NCBI GenBank assembly: GCA_045637805.1
Contig: JAZUAE010000014.1
Span: forward strand, 62,001 to 126,000
Direction of reading: 5' to 3'
Length of the DNA: 64,000 bases
Source: CAKVLG01 sp045637805
Lineage (GTDB): Bacteria > Bacillota > Clostridia > Christensenellales > UBA1242
In this document: piece by piece, positions 62,001 to 64,000 of the stretch
How the letters are laid out: each line of letters begins with the position of its first letter
Numbering within the stretch: the stretch's first letter is position 1
Program-made: the position numbers and the translations under genes
The notes under the pieces: generated by a model
What the model was told of the DNA's origin: nothing
The model's input: only the letters and a program-made list of their open reading frames with translations
Database searches by the model: none

Positions 62001-62939
62001 CTTGTTCTTTACTTTATAATGGGTCCATTGATGATTTCGACCATTGCAACAAAGATGCCAGATAAAGAATCAGAGACTTTAACAGCTTATGATACGTGGA
62101 AGGCATCTTTGATAAGAGAACTATTAAGTGTATTTAGTTATGTATTTTCAATTAATTTATACTTTATACTTGCAAACATGGTTAACACATTTGAAATGTT
62201 TACCACAACAGCTGCATTTAAAGATTTGCTATTATTTAGGAATATTGATATTGATTTCTTAAATGAATTATCTCGAGTTGTATTCTTACTTGGACTCGGA
62301 TCAATATTTATGTCGCTACCAAAGATCTTTGCTTCTATAATGGAAGTTGAAGATATATTTGACAAAGGGGAAGGTACGTACGCAACTGTTAAAAACACGG
62401 TTAGCACGGTGCAAGATTTTGTTTCTGGACAAGAAATTGTTGACAAGATGGAAAAGGCAACTGAGCCATTACAAAATATGGAGCGTAAAGGTAAAGTTGT
62501 GGGGGCCTTTACCGCAGCAGTAATTGCGGGTGTTGATGTAAAAAGAGCATATAATGCTGCACAAGCATTAAATAACAAAATGAAAGAAAATCAAAACAGA
62601 CGCAAAATTGAACGATTTGAGCGTGAAATGAAGCGAGAAGAATTGGCAGATGCAATGTACGAAACTGATCGAGATGTCAAAGAAGAAAAAAAGAGAAGAG
62701 CAGGCCAAGTTAAGACAATGATAGGAAAAGAAAAAGCTCGCAGAGAAAAAATTGAAGCACGTAAAGAACGAAGAAAAGCACGTAAAGAACGTAGAGAACG
62801 AGGAAAAATACGAAGAGTATTCCGAAGAGAAGTACGTAGAGAACGTAGAGTAGCACGTAGAGAAGCGCGTAGAGCACGAAGAGTAGCGCGAAAAGAAGCA
62901 CGTAGAGCACGAAGAGTAGCGCGTAGAGCGCGAAGATGA
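56061..62939 (+). CDS. Giant VirB6/TrbL-like secretion membrane protein 2
   Basis: A 2292-residue protein with the same plan as giant 1: N-terminal membrane segments to about residue 180, the junction LGGQTFTAAAYNANKYR near 191, an enlarged extracytoplasmic domain of about 1700 residues, a VirB6-like membrane core at about 1943-2090 (AFWGLISRMVNLVLYFIMGP; INLYFILANMV), a VSGQE segment also seen in giant 1, and a basic tail. The large domain has an EF-hand-like DYDNNGSVDVNE (near residue 1006) and a Cys/His cluster (about 1167-1273) with repeats like CEHSDGDIDGVCDKC. The final 60 residues are mostly Arg. AAGGAG precedes the ATG. Probable channel component with a big surface domain. Confidence 0.8.
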   Translation: MINLLSKINISILGSKLASLSPLMLNTVQGFDATTLVNTGLLYLFNILLNFIVKVIYHICAFVLNIVDFFQFVINKIIGLGNEYIVFDTQNPLMKLLLNDTVWKVFTYVFGLAIILLIVFTIYAIIRSEYRFATGQEGDNNKARVIGRSLRSISIMAMFPIILFGSIILLNSILYGFNNVFMQASGDGTISLGGQTFTAAAYNANKYRIYAKGNQRIPVFINFDDPIQNGQADGYTSEELADIYKRFNIDEGADLHHMYAYGEFDAWKDTISYRNYKIYNTTKYANHETFIATPDQYYVMADFTDFAVKTGLTYTYKSVKDDDISWKYVDETVFNPRTLTLSITYRDANNIIEGEDSDSYVMEITPSSIDMTTPIKDAIAAISTMLAIGDYSDKTFNILNRDNDYINYVEWDTRKVCLKLSEGFELSDSSTWTVSDSIILYEWSRYDYNNTIESYLTIDELKTNGVELDAQILTKRKYETTLSKYVVTEEVDVVLINNNYYKIVEAKDKTNTSNYDKNGSLYFYLLGYDVKSDSGIDADITFDRNSLESIEKYVDDYIYKYTLEPVVGQKVHTVNYNGKDYYILEDEFHSTESGLINDYNWDAFGKNKVRRIVKIDEKYYFYETDIEVDVSETFQVETSYYYYAPDIVGKAVTEIEKGYFVTSNGKFVLSDDVVHMRGVKDSVGTVDIVEGTYYNSEESFQDVKANKENGTFEYIDPDTLEKNYTFYDDLLSNNIRTVSWPEKLISDLQVIYKDVNLELLISNGTWLTKLSELSSNYFASSLGVNAHAAFASSLIHPLGMIISELMLGMIVDGNPYYDYSDLVFSSVYDESTINGLILSLLGEEKYYQTKQELAGFVEIFNGYFAKMLDEIAYAENFDLKVGKEASVQLFTYKAYLASVLLSDDCARYFTDLALMIVAQNDFIVQIENEIGDYTEKPLENINFKVAGQKFTEILDGIMSIFTNAQDNEVFRVFATYLGAFIDAEGRVLGYDENVNMSLDDSEITIDYDNNGSVDVNEKETAKLAWETSSNADQFKYYYDRRYTILSGTNDITGLSTKVGSLAAVMESLNDYRIVHLLSQDPDTYEKLTIRQAATKYSIEWDSIENDLLLKMVKDYILFKTEGVWTKNAITGKYIFTTSDDDKQYLKDYEYIINDFTFEDLSAYMSFSRLNCKDNDYRVTNSDGDCKWCGGDGEVSFCEHSDGDIDGVCDKCQLCIGAHTDEDNASADHDGICDRCGYSVDFVMSNESTNCAACSPVEGCGHNNCYSPVCNWNVLSKKVDYINKVLSCVKDALKDNYFNGKPNEEYRVEDFGYFNDDADNNFLVDLYDKYTTGGNWLNIAYMNDFITTQTLADGLFKYYIGHAVKVYFDEYSASTEFTISVRNKQYSVGKLFTNAKLAEYVLGAKFLKLNGLDTVYVDDDYAGMIQFEECKETHTHGTCIIDHTHDGDSCKYICKGNSSVGYLLDDDGKVIIKSSWGKIKDFLVEFGQICMDIYSMTSYSALMVNSIDNVTFENNPYLADLVVKYIFDEGLLSADTAMRLGMTTGNNVGDPYWVTDRTGKLYRVENGGFNTYSALDENVSDNQKQISLNRLQNVMEYLLNTTDNVEHFDYVDYKKMSLKELRISCLNYLSNYIEPEGIDPEASQAAYLIVFYLANANWTVASDSPAVDYKNWYTLADKDPTSNNKTTYARITGISETSQSVGSVMRLAGIENRPIEDLIGLEYSININYRGIDEQFGDVFILCTYNEESRQYLPILTTNRTNLDNDIDADLARFKDSDGNLPNDDQNYLKIMKTNAVDFNFKNIQASDDIKGLESCYPIIARGPLDDNGFPTAIKIVDGNVVFYREDTYFLNTSRFKIEKYFLAIDTIDTDGNLISWAVNGITKAITGKTLAQHIVEAVPRIKIESYIDYAIGVRTQVVDTVDDATCHLDYNFYAFNVDSMPIDVLYDLNKLNVIILITAVSLLFGMLFRAFWGLISRMVNLVLYFIMGPLMISTIATKMPDKESETLTAYDTWKASLIRELLSVFSYVFSINLYFILANMVNTFEMFTTTAAFKDLLLFRNIDIDFLNELSRVVFLLGLGSIFMSLPKIFASIMEVEDIFDKGEGTYATVKNTVSTVQDFVSGQEIVDKMEKATEPLQNMERKGKVVGAFTAAVIAGVDVKRAYNAAQALNNKMKENQNRRKIERFEREMKREELADAMYETDRDVKEEKKRRAGQVKTMIGKEKARREKIEARKERRKARKERRERGKIRRVFRREVRRERRVARREARRARRVARKEARRARRVARRARR

Positions 62940-62987
62940 TTAAGATAAAAAACCAAAAATAAAAAAAGGAAGAAGGTATTGAAGAAA

Positions 62988-64000
62988 TGTTGAAAGGATT
63001 AAATTTCATAAATATTCTATCAGAAAGAGCATTTACTGCTGAAGCAAATGCACCTTCTTTCTTTGATACGATTTCGATGATTATATCAAAGTTTGTTATA
63101 GACTTATGGGATCATCTGTTAACTTTAGTTATAAAAATTGTATATACTGTATTAAAATGGGCAATGACTGTTATCGACTTTATTTATACGTTTGTTAGAC
63201 AATTAGTTGGTATAAGCATTGATAGTTCAGGCACAAGCTTTTTACTTGAAGATGATATAATATTTAAATTCTTAAGCGGTGAGTTTTTCTTGCCATTGAT
63301 GAAATACATGCTTGGATTCTGTTTTCTTTTATTGATTGTATTCACAATAATTGCCATTGTTAAGAATGAGTATGATTATACTGTTTACGGTAGGTCAAAT
63401 GATAAGAAGCAAGTGCTTGTAAAATCCCTTCAAGCGGTTTTTCTTATGATTTTAGTGCCATTCATTGTTGTCGGTTCAATTATTGGTTCTAACGCCTTAC
63501 TCAGGGCTTTAACTGAGGCTACAAGTGTTGGTGGATCAGGAACATCAATCGGTTCACAAATTTATGTAGCAAGTAGTTATAAAGCAAATGCATATAGACA
63601 TTATGCCGAATCGAATTACAAGATTCCTATAACATACAATTTTAGTGAAGTTGAAGATAAAACTATTATTGCTGGTTGGGAAGCAGATGGTGGAGTAGAG
63701 GAAATAAATAAAGTTGTCAATCAATATTTAAGCATGCCTGTTTGGTCTAGAGGTTTAAAGGCTTTTGAGATGCATATTTCCAACAACTATTTTGCGTTGG
63801 ATTATATCGATGAAATTACCTATCAGGCATACCAAGCAGCAGATGCTTCATCTTCTGATATAGATGGATTAATGACAATTTATGAAGGTTTATATGATAA
63901 AGGAATCAATACATATACTCCTGAATATTACGTTATGGCAGATACAATTGAATACTTTTTCGGAAGTAATAGAACTATTAGATTTGTAACAATGGAGCAA
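62988..64000 (+). CDS. Giant VirB6/TrbL-like secretion membrane protein 3 (3' end beyond the window)
   Basis: The frame is open from the ATG at 62988 to the right edge, 337 residues so far. It repeats the N-terminal plan of the other giants: membrane segments at about residues 25-75, then MKYMLGFCFLLLIVFTIIAI, MILVPFIVVGSIIGSNALL and the junction IGSQIYVASSYKANAYR near residue 187, followed by the start of a polar domain. It is therefore a third paralogue, at least 337 residues. The ribosome site is weak (AAGGAAG, about 17 bases away). The remainder, including the VirB6-like core, would lie downstream. Confidence 0.82.

Noticed and set aside
62591..62956. 121-residue Leu/Arg-rich open frame on the minus strand
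   Set aside because: It is the antisense shadow of the Arg-codon repeats at the end of giant gene 2, without a ribosome site.

Overview
The window looks like chromosomal DNA from a low-GC, spore-forming, Gram-positive bacterium, most likely a member of the Clostridia (possibly an uncultured gut lineage). The lineage is an inference. It rests on AT-rich sequence, strong GGAGG-type ribosome sites, DnaE with no 3'-5' exonuclease insert, and sporulation genes (spo0A, spoIIR, spmA/spmB, a DUF3794-LysM coat-type protein, ricT). Gene order in blocks such as murB-PHP-whiA-dnaE-pfkA and holB-ricT-trmN6 fits the same group.

Layout. 1-13.2 kb: end of an unknown gene with an apparent frameshift, then rpmE, prmC-prfA, uvrC, a solute-binding-type protein, and murB-PHP-whiA-dnaE-pfkA. 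13.2-17.3 kb, minus strand: a two-gene RiPP-type locus (radical SAM/SPASM maturase plus a 53-residue nine-cysteine peptide) and a separate nitrate/sulfonate-type ABC importer. 17.4-30.4 kb: valS, spo0A, veg, the DUF3794-LysM gene, spoIIR, greA, holB-ricT-ferredoxin-trmN6, spmAB and tatD. 30.5-34.4 kb: rsmA, a lipoprotein, a DUF4364 regulator and an unknown gene pair. 34.4-35.7 kb: tRNA-Glu(CTC), whose 3' end is repeated twice downstream and encloses a small cassette with an Xre repressor and a divergent membrane protein. 35.7-42.6 kb: a PHP phosphoesterase, comEC, holA, an M28-like membrane protein, rpsT and murI.

42.7-64 kb: a surface protein, then a type IV secretion/conjugation-like cluster. 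It holds a VirD4/TraG coupling ATPase (divergent), two paralogous VirB2/T4SS-pilin-like proteins, a VirB4 ATPase with an N-terminal VirB3/PrgI-like membrane part, and three tandem giant paralogous VirB6/TrbL-like proteins (1862, 2292 and at least 337 residues, the last cut by the window end). The giants share N-terminal membrane segments and a GGQ-type junction motif. The two complete ones carry large, diverged, probably extracytoplasmic domains of about 900 and 1700 residues, a C-terminal VirB6-like membrane core and basic tails. No relaxase, integrase or VirB8 was seen inside the window, so whether this is a conjugative element or a dedicated secretion machine is open.

Small-scale regulation stands out. 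Several housekeeping genes have a -10 box only 5-6 bases before the start codon and no ribosome site (uvrC, holB, a PHP gene, murI), suggesting leaderless transcripts. spo0A has an exact 0A box upstream and an over-spaced promoter. Two repressor-type palindromes lie in the xre intergenic region and one in the PHP promoter. No rRNA genes, CRISPR arrays, insertion sequences or transposases were seen.
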